From contig NC_088357.1 of the NCBI RefSeq assembly GCF_036884655.1, forward strand, positions 11,587,001 to 11,651,000: 64,000 bases of DNA, written 5' to 3'. The first letter of the stretch is position 1. Each line of letters opens with the position of its first letter. Positions 12,695 through 24,906 of the stretch are shown here, piece by piece. The notes beneath the pieces are model-generated. The model was not told the DNA's origin. It did no database searches and saw only the letters and a program-made list of their open reading frames with translations. The position numbers and the translations under genes were made by a program. The DNA comes from Musa acuminata AAA Group. Taxonomy: Eukaryota; Streptophyta; Magnoliopsida; Zingiberales; Musaceae.

Positions 12695-14300
12695 ATTTCC
12701 AGATCACAGTCATTGGTGAATTGGAAGTGTTTTGTGTTTTTTGATTGACAATATTTTGCGGTAAAACCTATGAGTGTTCTTCTCGTGTTATTCAGCAAGC
12801 TGTGCTTGGTGATTTTTTTATAGTAATAAAAGAAACCTATGATTCCCTTAGTTTGTTGTACTGCTTGATAATTTCCAGGGTTTTCAAACATGGAAATAAT
12901 TAATCTATTCGATGACATCAGTTGTGAATTGATGCATTTACTGTTCCCCATAAAGGGGAACATCTTTGATATCATATCAATATTACTATCTGCTATTTGC
13001 ATTTTTAGACACTGAATTATTCTCCACATTACTAATTTGTAGACAAGAATTGTAAGTGCCACTTTATTAACGCAGTATGACCCATGTATTCCCACATCAA
13101 TTCTCTTTGTATTATATCTACAATGACCATGCATAGACAGCTAATTAGTTTTTCTTTTTGTTCTCCATGTTGTGGTTAGTATGCTATGAATACAGATTAA
13201 AATGGTCAGATTTGAGTGCCTTAACTCTAAAGTTTTTGGATCTGCCTTCTCATGGAATGACTAATTTCCTCGATTAATCAAATAACAGACTGTGTTATTA
13301 TTTTTGCAGTGATAATAGTTACTTGTGGTTGCTTTAGATCCTAGAAACTAGATCATCTCAGGGTGAAACTAAATCACTTTTCCTTTCCACACTCCTTTTG
13401 CTTTTTCTTTTTTGGTTAGCCATAGATGAATCAGTTTGTGTTGTAGAGGAAACTGGATTGATTGCTGTTAGCAGGTGAAGCACCTTCTTGCTTTTGAAGT
13501 GTGCAGAAGCTCTCATCTCTAATCTTAGCACTAGATCCACTTATAAGGTCCATAAATGTTGATTTACCTCATCTAATAATTTTTATATCTAAAATATCAG
13601 TTCTACCAACTTCAGGTGAGGCTTCCAAACATCACTCCTAAATTTTACACCTAGAAAATTAGTTTAGTATATGATCTATAATTTGTATATTTAAAATATT
13701 AGTCTAATATTGATGTGATAGTAAATATTAAGAGTTTAAAATTTTATTCAATATATATTAAAGATATTTGCTAGTGTAAGGATTTTAATTATTAATAATA
13801 AGGTTATATATCCAATTTTATCTTGACCATTTTCTTGAAAAGAAACTCATGCTATTATCACTAGAACAAGAAAAATATAATTTAGATTCATTCTGATATC
13901 GTTCAAAATATTAAGGTCCTTTACATGCAACCCTTCTTTTTAGATCCATAAAGAAGAGACAGATTAATTATGATTAATTGTAGGAAATGTTATGTTGCCT
14001 GAGTTAAAAAGACATATTAATACCTAAATCACTCCTAATATTTCATAATCATAATACAATTATAAAGGATATTAATATCACTTTAAGAATTCTACCTCAC
14101 TAGTGATTAATAGTTGATTGATAATTTTTTTAGTCAATAAATAATAGGTAAAGAAAACTCTTTCTTTACCCACCTTGTGATAGACTTAAATGGGCGCACC
14201 ATTGAACTTCACCCACCTTGTTATTGGTCATTGGCTATGGCAGCCTCAGATGGGACCCAATATTGTTCTTGTCTTTGAATCCAATCACGACGCAGGTGGC
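12695..14300. other. 3' flank and intergenic DNA
   Basis: 3' UTR of the quinone reductase followed by AT-rich intergenic DNA. AATAAAA-type words occur around 12820, but the polyadenylation site cannot be fixed. A minus-strand open frame at 12679-13134 looks like chance. An ACCCACCTTGTxAT word occurs twice, at about 14168 and 14212. Confidence 0.6.
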
Positions 14301-14445
14301 GCTATAAGTAAGGTAGGTGGGTAGGAGAAGCATTTGCCCGTACTATTTCCATCAGATTCCACGGAAACGCTCCTTTCCCCACAAGTCCATGGGCCGTATT
14401 TATCCATGTCCGGTTCCCAACTGGGGGCGGGTTGTGGCGAATCCG

Positions 14446-16652
14446 ATGGCTGCGGAACCACCGCACACGGGCGGCGCTGGTCTCGTCGTCGCCAACAATG
14501 ACACCATCCGATCCTTCCTCGTCTCCACCGCGAAGGACGTCCGTCACCTCCCCGACGAGCTTCGAGATCTCGCTTCCGCTCTCTCGTCGCACAGCACCGT
14601 GCCCTATCGGTCTCTTAGGAGCATCTGGTCCGCCCTCCCCACAGCCGACCGCCCCGCCCTCCGCTGCCTTTTCGCCGGTGCCGGTTTCGTCTTGTCGAGC
14701 CCGAAGCCCAGGGAGAAGGTGAGCGCCCGTGAAAGGTTGGATAATTCTTTCTTTCTGACGTAAGGGTCCTGCTCAAGGTTTGAACTCCGTGTGGAAATTG
14801 GTAGAGCGAAGAGCTGAAGGAGAGACTCAAGAAGCTCGCCGAATCGGCGGAGAGAAGGGAGTATCAGGAGCTTGTGAAGGACATTGCGCCCAAGAGAGAG
14901 GCTGCAGAGCCTTTCTCTTCCTATAAGGATCAGATAGGATTTGGTATTGATCTCTTTTTTGTTCTTCTAATATTTGGAAAATTTTGATATATTTATTCTT
15001 CTGAAATTTGACAAATAGAGTTTTCATCTTTATATCCATGGTAGGAAAATTTGTTTGACTCTAAAGAGAGGTTTATCCCTAATCTTCTAAGAAACTTTTG
15101 TTGCATGTAGCCTCTGAATAATATGATATTAAGGCTCATGTACTTCTTTAAGTGCACCAGACACTCATATAGATTTGTAGAAAAGAAGAAAACTTTATTG
15201 ATCTAGCTACGGGCACCTCTTTTAGTCATGACAAAAGCTAATGTTCATATGCTCCGTGTGGATTAGAAAGGGTAGTTTTCTATAGAATAAATTTTTATGT
15301 TTTTGGTAACCTCCCATCCCTAGTATCTTAGTTATGCTCAATGGAAAGGTTAAGTTCTTCAAGTATAACCTTATCGACTATGCTAACCAAGATGTCTCAC
15401 CTATGATGAAAGTTCCATAACCAATTAAAGAGATTTTCAGCAAGTTTTTCCCATAAATTAAGCTGCTAGGGTATCATTAAATTTTCATATTCGTTGTTGA
15501 AAAAATATTTTGTCCATAAAAAGCCCTTGCGTATTTGACGCATAATTGGCGAGAAGCCTAGCCTATTTGATGTACTAGGCTAATGCCTGAGCAATAGCCT
15601 AGAAGCCTAGGCGATTGCCCAGGTAACAAGGATACCAAACCATTAATCACCTTTAAGTTGTATCTGATTAAAAGTTTTCATACTATTAGAAAGCCATCTA
15701 TTGAACAGTTTTGTTGTACATAAATGTTCCAAAACATTAGTAAAGTATATTGAATTTGGCTTTGTTTTCTATAAAGAATTTGTAACTTCAACTGAGTTGA
15801 AACTTCTTTGAAGCCCAGAATATAAAATGCTAGCCTTCAACTTTTAATGAGAAATAATTGGTTCCGATCTTAATAGGGAAATATTGGATAATTTCTTTAT
15901 TTGCAATAATCATGGATTTAGTTGATATGTATGGTGCAAATGTCTAGTAACCTAAATAAATTAACCTAGACTTTTTCATGTAGCTAAACATGATCCTGCC
16001 TCAACCAGTATGTGTTCCAACAATAGCCAGATGTGAAAGCTAAATTAACTAATTCTCAGTCATTTGTCTTTTTGAATCATTTGTTAACCTTGCAACCAAA
16101 TATCTGCAACACAATTTGTTTAGGAATGATATTCCCTATACTTTGTTAAACCATTATGCAAAAATGAATTTGTCTTAGCTTTCTGGTTCAGATTGATAAT
16201 TTAAAGCCTAAGTCCTACCAAGTTTAGAGAAAATTGATCAGATGAGTTTTTTTTTGGACATTCACAAAAGAGAGTACAAAGGACGAAGAACTGTTAAAGG
16301 TAGATTCTTTTTCCTTGCTCAGGTCTACATGTAGTGTTGATAATGTTCACGGGCTATTTGGTCGGTTTTGCTGCTTTCAGAGCTCTATTTAATCATAGTG
16401 CTGCACTGGTAAGTAGTCAGAGAAAAAAAACTCTTTCCTTCCTAAAATATTACATGGGTTATTTTTCCTCATCCTTGACAAGTGTCTAGACAGCGTACAG
16501 ACCTTACAAGTTTACATTTGCAGAATGCAGCTGGAGGCATCTTGGGAATGGTTTGTGGTATGCTACTTGAAACAGTTCTGTTTATATTTAGAACTTCCAC
16601 CAAAGATGTGGCATCGTCAACCCAACGGAGTAATAAAAGGAAACTTCTATAG
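14446..16652 (+). CDS. V-ATPase assembly factor, Vma12/TMEM199 family (ER membrane)
   Basis: Four exons, 14446-14718, 14805-14943, 16323-16408 and 16524-16652, join in phase to 208 residues. The soluble N-terminal part (1-137) ends with SEELKERLKKLAESAERREY and QELVKDIAP, the signature helix region of Vma12/TMEM199. Two hydrophobic segments follow: LHVVLIMFTGYLVGFAAFR (about 139-160) and AAGGILGMVCGMLLETVLF (about 168-187). The tail is basic (SNKRKLL). The family acts in the ER with Vma21/Vma22-type partners to assemble the Vo sector of the vacuolar proton ATPase. Length agrees with the family (human TMEM199 is about 208 aa). In-frame ATGs also exist at 14389 (adds 19 residues) and 14317. I chose 14446 (MAAEPPHTGG) because the upstream part looks like leader. 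A TATA-like CTATAAGTA sits at 14302-14310. Confidence 0.86.
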
Positions 16653-18868
16653 CATATGCCATAATTGTCATGGCAATCCAGAGATATATACATTTCTTGC
16701 TTATTTGGATGTTATCTGATATCATGGCATGGAAAACTCTACTTGTGTATTCTATTAAGAAAGAGATCTTTTAAGCTTCTGCAGATGTCAGCTGTTGTTG
16801 GGAACTGCTATAGAAACCTCTTCATTCAATTCCCAAGCTTAGGTATGTGCCATTTCTTAATGTAGCATCTTTTTTGGGCAAATCATGAGAGTTGAAGTCC
16901 TTTGTGATTTTGAAAGATTGTGATAATTTATTATCCTCTTTGGCTGCACAAAGATTTTGTTAACCTTTTCTGCTAGTTGTTATGGGTTTTCTGGCATGTG
17001 TTTCTTGTACTCTTTGGACACTCTTTTATGCATCTAGGTTTTTGGATCCAACTCAAGTATCTATTTTTCTATTTAAATATGTCCTTAATCTTATTAAAGA
17101 AAACTAAACCTGATTTTAGCTTCTCATTAGGTCCAAGCACTTGAAAGACCCAATCCACCATCATCCCTATCTCACTTTTGTGTTTTTTTGTTTTCTGCTG
17201 GAACTCATCTCAACTGCTATTAACAGCATTAAACCTGATTTATGTATATTAGTTGATCCAGTATGTGATCCCTATCTCATAAAACGTCCAAATCTGATTA
17301 ATTATCTAGGTCTTTAAATCTGTTCCAAACTCGATTTAGGGGTATCCGGAGCAGTTTAAGCAAGTCAGTCGTCCTGAATATGTAAAAAAGGATATGAATC
17401 CGAAATTATTCCAACCTTTTTTTTCGCAAAGGCAATTGATGGATTCGATCCCAAAACCTTGTTATCAAGCAAGATCTTTACTAAGTGACATCTTCAATTA
17501 ATCTACAAATTCCTTTTGGGGTTTCTTCTACAAGTTCCTTTTGCCCTTGGTTTGTAACTATCGAAGCAATTTATTCCTTAGGTAATTGCACTGAGATCTT
17601 CCTGTAGAGGTCTGCTAGGAGTCCTTGTTTCCAAAGCATGAATCAAGAACTCAATCTTTAGCTTAAAGTTTTGGTTGACTTGAAAAAAGACATTGTGAAT
17701 TCAACAACAATCCAAAGACCATATATCTCTGGACCAATCCTTACCATAACAAAGTTTTAACTGTAACTATGGCAATTTTCTCTTGCTAGGATGCAGTCTA
17801 CATCTTATTAGATTGAGTGGTCTAAAGCAAAGATTCGAGTCATCAAAATACTCCAAACATTAAGTGATATACGGAGATTGACATAAGAACATTTGGGTGC
17901 AATGTCATTGCTATTCCGACACCAAGTCAGATGACCAATCAAACTTGTGTCTTAACATTAAGTGGCGTGCAACATCCTAATTGTAATGTCTGATGGTTCA
18001 GGTGATGCCTCATGTTTGGTTAATGCCTGACGTTTGGATGAAACCCCATGAAACCGCCCATCACGGTAGTAAAACTATCCATTAAATGCTGGTAGTTACA
18101 TGAATCACCTATAAAAAGGTCCGAGGTATGATCAGTAAAGGCTTTCGCATATTTGGCATTCACTAATACACTTTGTTCTACAACCATTTTAACTTGAGTG
18201 CAGCTTAGTTCTTGTGGATCATTTGATCAAATCCACTTTAAATCTTGACATTGAACTTGTGAAGAAGGTGGTCCTGAACTGGGTTGACTTTGTAGCACTC
18301 CCTAACGTGTCAGACAACCAAAATCAACATTAACATTATGCATCTACAAAGTCTAGATTTCCAAGAAATCTTTTTCCTCTGGTTTCTTTTGCTTTGTGTT
18401 GGTGCTCCTGTGCAATAAAAAGATGCACGCCAACTCAAACCTGTTACTGCTGATATTTCCATCACTCTCCTGGTACAAGAGATCAGAAATTACAGTTTTC
18501 AATCATGGAGTAAAGCTTGAATCAAGGATAAGATTATAATCTTTGCAAGTGTAGCATCATTTTAGATCCTAGACAACTCTTTTCCCTTCAAGGTTCCTTT
18601 TTTTCTTTTGTTATCAGGATTCAGGGAAGAATTATGGTCATTTTAGCTATGAATTCAAACTATAAGAGATCTCAGCATGAAGCTTTATCCGTTAATGCAT
18701 AATTTTATTCTCCACTATTTACATTCCTGGTTCTTGATATCTTCTATTACTGCAAAATTGGCATTATATGGAGGTATGATCGATCATGTTAATTTTCTGG
18801 CAGCACTCAAAAGGACTTTATAAGGAATTAAGAAGCATCCTCCTCTAGGTAATGAAGTTTTTTTTTTT
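16653..18868. other. Intergenic DNA between the Vma12-like gene and the response regulator
   Basis: 3' flanks of two convergent genes. No coding signal; frames are short. Mostly AT-rich unique-looking DNA with a few pyrimidine tracts. Confidence 0.6.
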
Positions 18869-20534
18869 TCATATCACATTTAAGCTACTGCTAGAGAATC
18901 TTAGTCTTGTCCTCTCAGATAAAACTTCCTCATCCATGGCCTTTCTCTTGTTGCTCATGTTGTTATTATTGCTGCTACTGATGATGATGTGGTTGGTGTT
19001 GCTGTTTTCTTCTTGGTGAAGCTGCTGCTCTTTATGTTTCCCTTTTAGTATGTGAGGCCTGAGTCTTCTCATGTCTGAGAGCTGTACTGGTTTCAGAAAG
19101 AACTCTTCTGCTCCTTCTTCCAAGCATCTGTGAGCAGTTCAAATACAAATCAATTCCATCTTAGATGTAAAGTTACAGATCTCATCATATCAAGTTTAGA
19201 ATATTGAGCAAGATACGGATATGTTTGACGATGCTGCAGAAAGGACTGGATATTTCTGTAAATCCTTCCATGATTTGACCACAGAATAGATTACACCTAG
19301 GCAACTTTCCTATTACAGAATTTTTTCTTGGGGAAAAAATTCCTAGGACCACAAGTTTCTCAATCAGGGCAAGCAAAGAGATTAGACAGGTCTAATTTAT
19401 GAAAGGAACTCTTATCTGCTCTTCTTTCTTTTGATCTTTGAAGGTTATTGAGAAAAATCAAATCTCACCAATTCACTTGGTGAGAATATCTACTATTTGG
19501 CCCCATCACATCAGAATGCAATTCCTTCATTCATGGACACTAAAAAGGCATCTTTCTGGCTAACTTTTATATCATAACATCCATTTCAGAATGTAATGTG
19601 GAAAATCAGTTGAAGAGTAGTAGCAATTTCTGGATCAGGAATTGATGAATCTCTTTTCTTGAATTTTGATTTTCTTGGTGTCAGGAAGATGTCTTAAAGA
19701 TTCCTCTGAACCTCTGAAGAATTCTTCTTCAATTCTCTGACTGAATTAACTAGAGTTTATGCATTATATATTTAAGATTTTAATCCAATCTAGGTGCATC
19801 AATAGAAATCACAAGTCAAGCAAGTTTTCTAAGAGAAGTCAGTTCATCTTGGTAAGTATTGCCACCACAAGGAAGGAATTTACTGATCATTATTCCTCTC
19901 ACCTGTTTATCCTGGAAGGTACATTTTCAGATGACATGATCACCACTGGGATGTCCTTCAAAGATGATGACTCCTGATATCAGAGCAAGAGAAGAAGCTC
20001 CTCATAAATCTCTTGAAACAATTCCATGAGAACAAAATGTGCATATTGGAGATATGAACCAAGCATCAACTGTTTACCTTGATCTTTTTGAGGAGGTCAT
20101 ACCCTGTCATCCCAGGCATGCAGTAATCTGTTATTACCAGATTCACCTCAATCTCCTGTAAGAAGAATCACAACCATCACAGTTTCATCAGAGACACACA
20201 AAAGAAAAAAGATTAAGAACATAAACAAGAGGATCCATGAGAGAGAAGAGACCAAATGGATTACATTGTGTTCTGGTGAGAGAGCTGGTGTGCTGGTCTG
20301 GTCTTCCTTCAACCCCAAGACTTCAAGAGCCTTGCTCCCAGAATCCACAGTGGTGACTGCAACACCACCATGAACATGTTTGAGATAGAAGAAGCCTTAT
20401 GGCACAAATCAAGGATTGCTAGTTTTGGTACCTTGAAAGGAAGATGTCTTGAGGAGCCTCTCAATGAGTTTTCTATCCATGAGGCTGTCATCCACAGCCA
20501 GGACATGGAACTGAGCTTCTGCATCCACAGCCAT
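18869..20534 (-). CDS. Cytokinin type-A response regulator
   Basis: Five exons on the minus strand, 20534-20432, 20356-20265, 20155-20078, 19973-19903 and 19127-18869, join in phase to 200 residues. The receiver domain is complete: acidic pair D15-D16 in [13 protein letters not shown], phospho-acceptor D75 in [15 protein letters not shown], the VVIMSSEN switch region (S105-S106) and K127 in [12 protein letters not shown]. There is no Myb/GARP output domain; the tail is Ser/Asn-rich and basic ([13 protein letters not shown]). This marks a type-A ARR/ORR: a nuclear/cytosolic phospho-receiver induced by cytokinin that damps the two-component relay. The acidic, Leu-rich loop before the phospho-acceptor ([17 protein letters not shown]) is typical of the longer type-A members. 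In-frame and out-of-frame upstream ATGs (20693, 20647) exist; I prefer 20534, in an AAGTCCATGGCT context. Confidence 0.94.
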
Positions 20535-21132
20535 GGACTTCTTCTCCTCCCCACACAACAACAGTTGCAGCAAGGGCCAAAGAGGTGGAGAAGATGCAAG
20601 CAGAAGAGGTGGATGGAGCCTTGGTTTCTGCCTTGCCTGGTTAACACCTTCTCTCTGTCTATAAGCCAAGCAAGGTAATGAAATACAAGTCACCTTCTAA
20701 CCCACCAAATCCCACCTCATGGGAGGCAAGATCTGACCAAATATCACACAAATCTCCCCATGTCCAAATCTCTCTCACTTCACAATCTTGTACTGAGGAC
20801 TCGCATATCTCCTGATTCCTCAAAGTTATGAGATTGGTGAGGATAGTGTGAGAGGGTGAGATGGGGAATGGAATTAGGGGGGTCCCAAGGGACAAGTTAG
20901 TGGTGAAGGGGTTTTATTATGCTGGTGCTGGCTTCAGAATTAGGTGGCAGTGGTGGTGGTGGTGCTGGTGGTGGTGGTGCACCACATAATCCTGGATTGT
21001 GATACTCTCACCTCACCTGGGCCCCACTCTTTTACACCATCCCATGCCACACCTGTCTGGGAGGCAATTCCATGTGACCTCCCCAGATTTGCCTCCTAAG
21101 CACATCTCCCTTTCTCTTTCCATCCCTTTCTT

Positions 21133-21164
<32 letters not shown>
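20535..21164 (-). promoter_or_regulatory. 5' leader and upstream region of the type-A response regulator
   Basis: Minus-strand ATGs upstream of the chosen start lie at 20693 (same frame, no stop, would add 53 residues) and at 20647 (out of frame, overlapping the coding start). A GGTGGTGGTGGTG-type run lies near 20950-20980. A (TC)9/(TA)7 compound microsatellite spans 21133-21164. Type-A genes are usually driven by type-B ARR sites, but I did not find a convincing cluster by eye. Confidence 0.4.
21133..21164. repeat. Compound (TC)n(TA)n microsatellite
   Basis: A TC run at 21133-21150 passes directly into a TA run at 21151-21164, about 600 bp upstream of the response regulator start codon. Confidence 0.95.
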
Positions 21165-24100
21165 CACATATCTTTTGATGGTCCAGTTTGCCACAGGATT
21201 TCAATTTAATAAGCAACCAAATCTTTGGACAACCACTTCCTGTATCTTCACAACTGATATCAATAATTATGAAAGGGATGCAATATCATGCACAGTGGGT
21301 ACAACTGGTACATCTCAATGTCTGGCATACTTTGATGGCATAAAGAGTACCAAATCTTTAGAGACCACCTTCTGATATCAATAACAAGAAAAGGCATGCA
21401 GCCCATGCATCATGCACAAGTAGGAAGATAACTGAGAGACTTCTCAAGCTCTGTAAAAAACTTTGTACCATAAGAATGGGTCCTTAATAACAGCAGCATT
21501 TATACATATAACCAACCTAATTGTAAGCTGGCAATGTTTATGGTTGCCTATCTAGTTTTAAGTTGAGGAAATGAGAACTCAAATAATTGGCAAAAATTAT
21601 AAATTATAAAGGATATTTTAGGTAGTTTAAAAGTTTCTTTTATAAAAAAATTATATGGTAACCAATCAAGTGTTGACTGTGTAAAATTCTCTTCTACTGT
21701 CGGTTTCGATCGCTTTTATGATACTATTTGATGGTCCACATCCGCTTTATTTATCTATTACTGTATAAATTGAAGCTTCAAGGGAGGAAAAAAAAAAAGT
21801 GATCTTATAATTATGTGAAATGCCAAACATTTAGAATCTCTTTTTGCACTATTGAAAAACAAAAATTTTCTTTTCAATGGGGACATCTCATCAGACAAAG
21901 CTCTTTTTGTAATCATCATGTATCTTACAGAAAATAAAAGTGAAAGGTAGATTGGTTCTTGGTTGATCCTAGAATTGTTATCAGGATTTGTTGTTGCTTC
22001 TATTGCTATAATTCTTGAATCCTGTGATTGGAACATCATAAAAATATGTTTTTTTTTAAATAAAAATGTTGATACTTCAGTAACAAAGTGTTTGTTTTGT
22101 TTCACCAATAAGAAGATTCAAGTTCTTAAACTGGAAGATGATGGAGTTTGATGACTACTTAAAGGTGATGGTTGATTCATTGCAAGGTGGAAAGGGAAGA
22201 TAAGTTACCTGAATTGACTTCAAATTTTGACTTTCTGAATACTACCCTTTGTGAAAATAATAAGTCATAGGAAAGTAAGACTAATAATCAGAAGAATCAA
22301 ATGAATAGAACTTTAGGGTTACAATGATCTTAATGCTCCTTCATCATATAAAATACATAGTTGAGGGTTTGAAATCTCACCCGATATACTTTTTACTAGT
22401 AAAGATTTTATCGGGTCTTGGGATTAAAATTGATCTTCACTCTTTATCCTTTATAATAAAAAAATAACTACTGAGTAGGATCAATGAAAATATAGAAAGT
22501 TAAGGAAATAATTTTTGACACCCTTCAAATAATTTACCCCCTTGCAAGACTTCCTTCAAAAAAAAAAAAGGAAAAAGATAATTTGCATTTAGTGAAGCAT
22601 TCCAAAAGCTTCAACCTTCTTGGAGATTTTACCCCAACATATAATTGCTCAAGTTAAATCAAGATATGCATACTACATAGAGCCAAATAGATGTAACCTG
22701 TGCCACATGACCCATTCCAAGCAATAATATATGGCTCCAACTTCGTCAAAATCAATAATCTAAACAGGTCAAGCTCAATATGTATAGGTTTAAGGTTTGC
22801 ATCTCTAGTTTTTCTCTCTCTGTCTTTGGCTTTATTTTGACTTGTAAAGTTGTACTATAACAAAGGATGGGAAATCCACTCGAAAAGGACAAGTGTCATT
22901 GAAGTAATCAAGCTCAATGGATCTACAAACATACCAAGGGCCAATGCAATTAGTGTGCATTTGATATATAGGAGAATGGAACTTATAAGGTTGGGGGCAA
23001 AGGAAGGAGACATGAAGGCAATCAGCCACCTTTTTTTAGGTGTTAGAAAGAGAAGTGACTACGAAGTATATTTGGTTAGGAAAAAGAAAGAAAAGGATGG
23101 TGGTGATGATCCATACCATCCTTTTCATTTGTTAGCATAAAATATGAAGAGATTGAATTCATCAGCACAATAACATTATACTTGATTAATGATACAACAA
23201 TATTTTACCATGGTTGAAAAACAAAAGTCCTTGGATACAATCATTTCTATTAACTCTATGTAACATAAGTACAAAAAAACAATGGTGTTCAAACTTTTAA
23301 ATTGAAAACACAATTGAGTATATATAAATATATATAAACTTTTAATTCTTTGGTTCGAGTTCTTATGATTGGCTTGCTCGACTTTTGATCCTTGTTCTAT
23401 ACAAAACTCACTCCTAGAGTGTCTTGATAAAGTCATAAATGACTTCCATATCTATTTGAATGAAAAAGTAGTCGAATGTCGATCACGTTATAGATTCAGA
23501 TTGAGATATCGATGCATGTTAAACTTGCTTTGGAGTCATCAAACCCTTGAATTTTTAGATATGATATGATCGCTTCTCCCCATCAAACACAAGTCTCTAG
23601 CTATCTTGACTTTGCAGGTATGCCTTTAGCAACTTGACACTAATTCTATAACTAGATTTAGTCTCACATTAAAAGTAAGAAAAAAAATTAAATAGGTTTA
23701 TAAGGATTAGACAGATCTATTGTTATTAATTCAAATTTAAGTAGTTTGGATAAATGCTTCAAACTCAATAAGTCAATGAGTTAGTCAACTCATCAAACAA
23801 ATGTTGTGCGTAGTAACAGGTTCGAGTAAAAAATAATTTAAATCATAAACGAAACCAAAGGACACATTATTTTATGAAGTCATCATTTAGTAGAGTCTCA
23901 TGTCGAAGACTTAAAAAATGTATTGCTATCAATTTGAGCTTATGTAATTTATAACATTACTTCATATTCCACACGAGTTAATAAGCCATTTAACCCATTA
24001 TATTCCTTATAAATCAATTTAAATCTTCACTAACTAAATCATGATCTTACAAATTAATTCCATCGCATATGCATGAACAACATATGTCAAATTTTAAATC

Positions 24101-24906
24101 ACAACCATGATGTCTTGGGTGTTCCATCTAACAATAATTAGTCTTTTCAGTCGACATCTACTTCAAACCTCATGAATATATATATATATATTGACAAGTT
24201 TAGATTAGACACAATGACATCTAAATTTTCTCTAAAAGTCAATATCATTGACTAGTGAGGGGAATCAAAAGGACATAATAAGATTGTCATAATAAGACAT
24301 TCAACATAAAACCAATCCATTTAATAATTATGCCAAAAAAATTTAAAATACAAACAATTAATTATGCCACATGAACTCGGCATGTAATGATATAATATGC
24401 ATCATGGACACATCATAGACGTTGGGGTTTAAAGCTTCAGTGGACCTTTCATGCATGTGATATGTATGCATGACCCTCCTTGTCCCCACCTCCATGGGGA
24501 TGGCTTCTCACTGAATCCTAGCCTTCGACAGAAACAGTGCTGTCTGGGGTCTTCAGATGTCGGCTAAAATACAGAGTCTGTAAGGCATCATAGTTAAGTA
24601 AAACCCTTGCCACTGGTGGGAATTAACTTACATAGAATTCCCTTTTTGGATTACCACTCCTTGTTTATATTACATACCTAGTATCATGTTTTCATTCTTG
24701 CATCTCCAAAGTTTACAGCTGTGCAGATGGTTTCACTCCACGACAGATATTCATATGATATATCTTCCTATATCTAATACAGCATCTGTTGAAATTTCAG
24801 AATACACAAGACTTAATGGCAAAGACAAACCTTGAAGAACTGAAGCAGTGGCATGCAAGGAAAGTCATCTTGCTTCCTGACGTGCAGGAATTGTGTGATT
24901 ACCCTC
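21165..24906. other. Intergenic AT-rich DNA plus 3' UTR of CAP-D2
   Basis: No gene recognised. Open frames at 21758-22108 (minus) and 22850-23140 (plus) lack family resemblance. The last ~120 bp (about 24790-24906) is probably the CAP-D2 3' UTR. A short (AT)n run occurs at about 24176-24190. Confidence 0.55.

Noticed and set aside
12679..13134. Minus-strand frame of 151 codons past the quinone reductase stop
   Set aside because: No family resemblance, no promoter or splice context, and it overlaps the 3' UTR of a well-supported gene.
15540..15640. GCCTAGGCGATTGCCCAGG-type words in the Vma12-like intron 2
   Set aside because: They resemble the hAT repeat ends, but no terminal repeats or target duplication could be found, so no element is called.
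22850..23140. Plus-strand frame of 96 codons ending GGDDPYHPFHLLA
   Set aside because: No recognisable domain, no splice or promoter context; likely chance.
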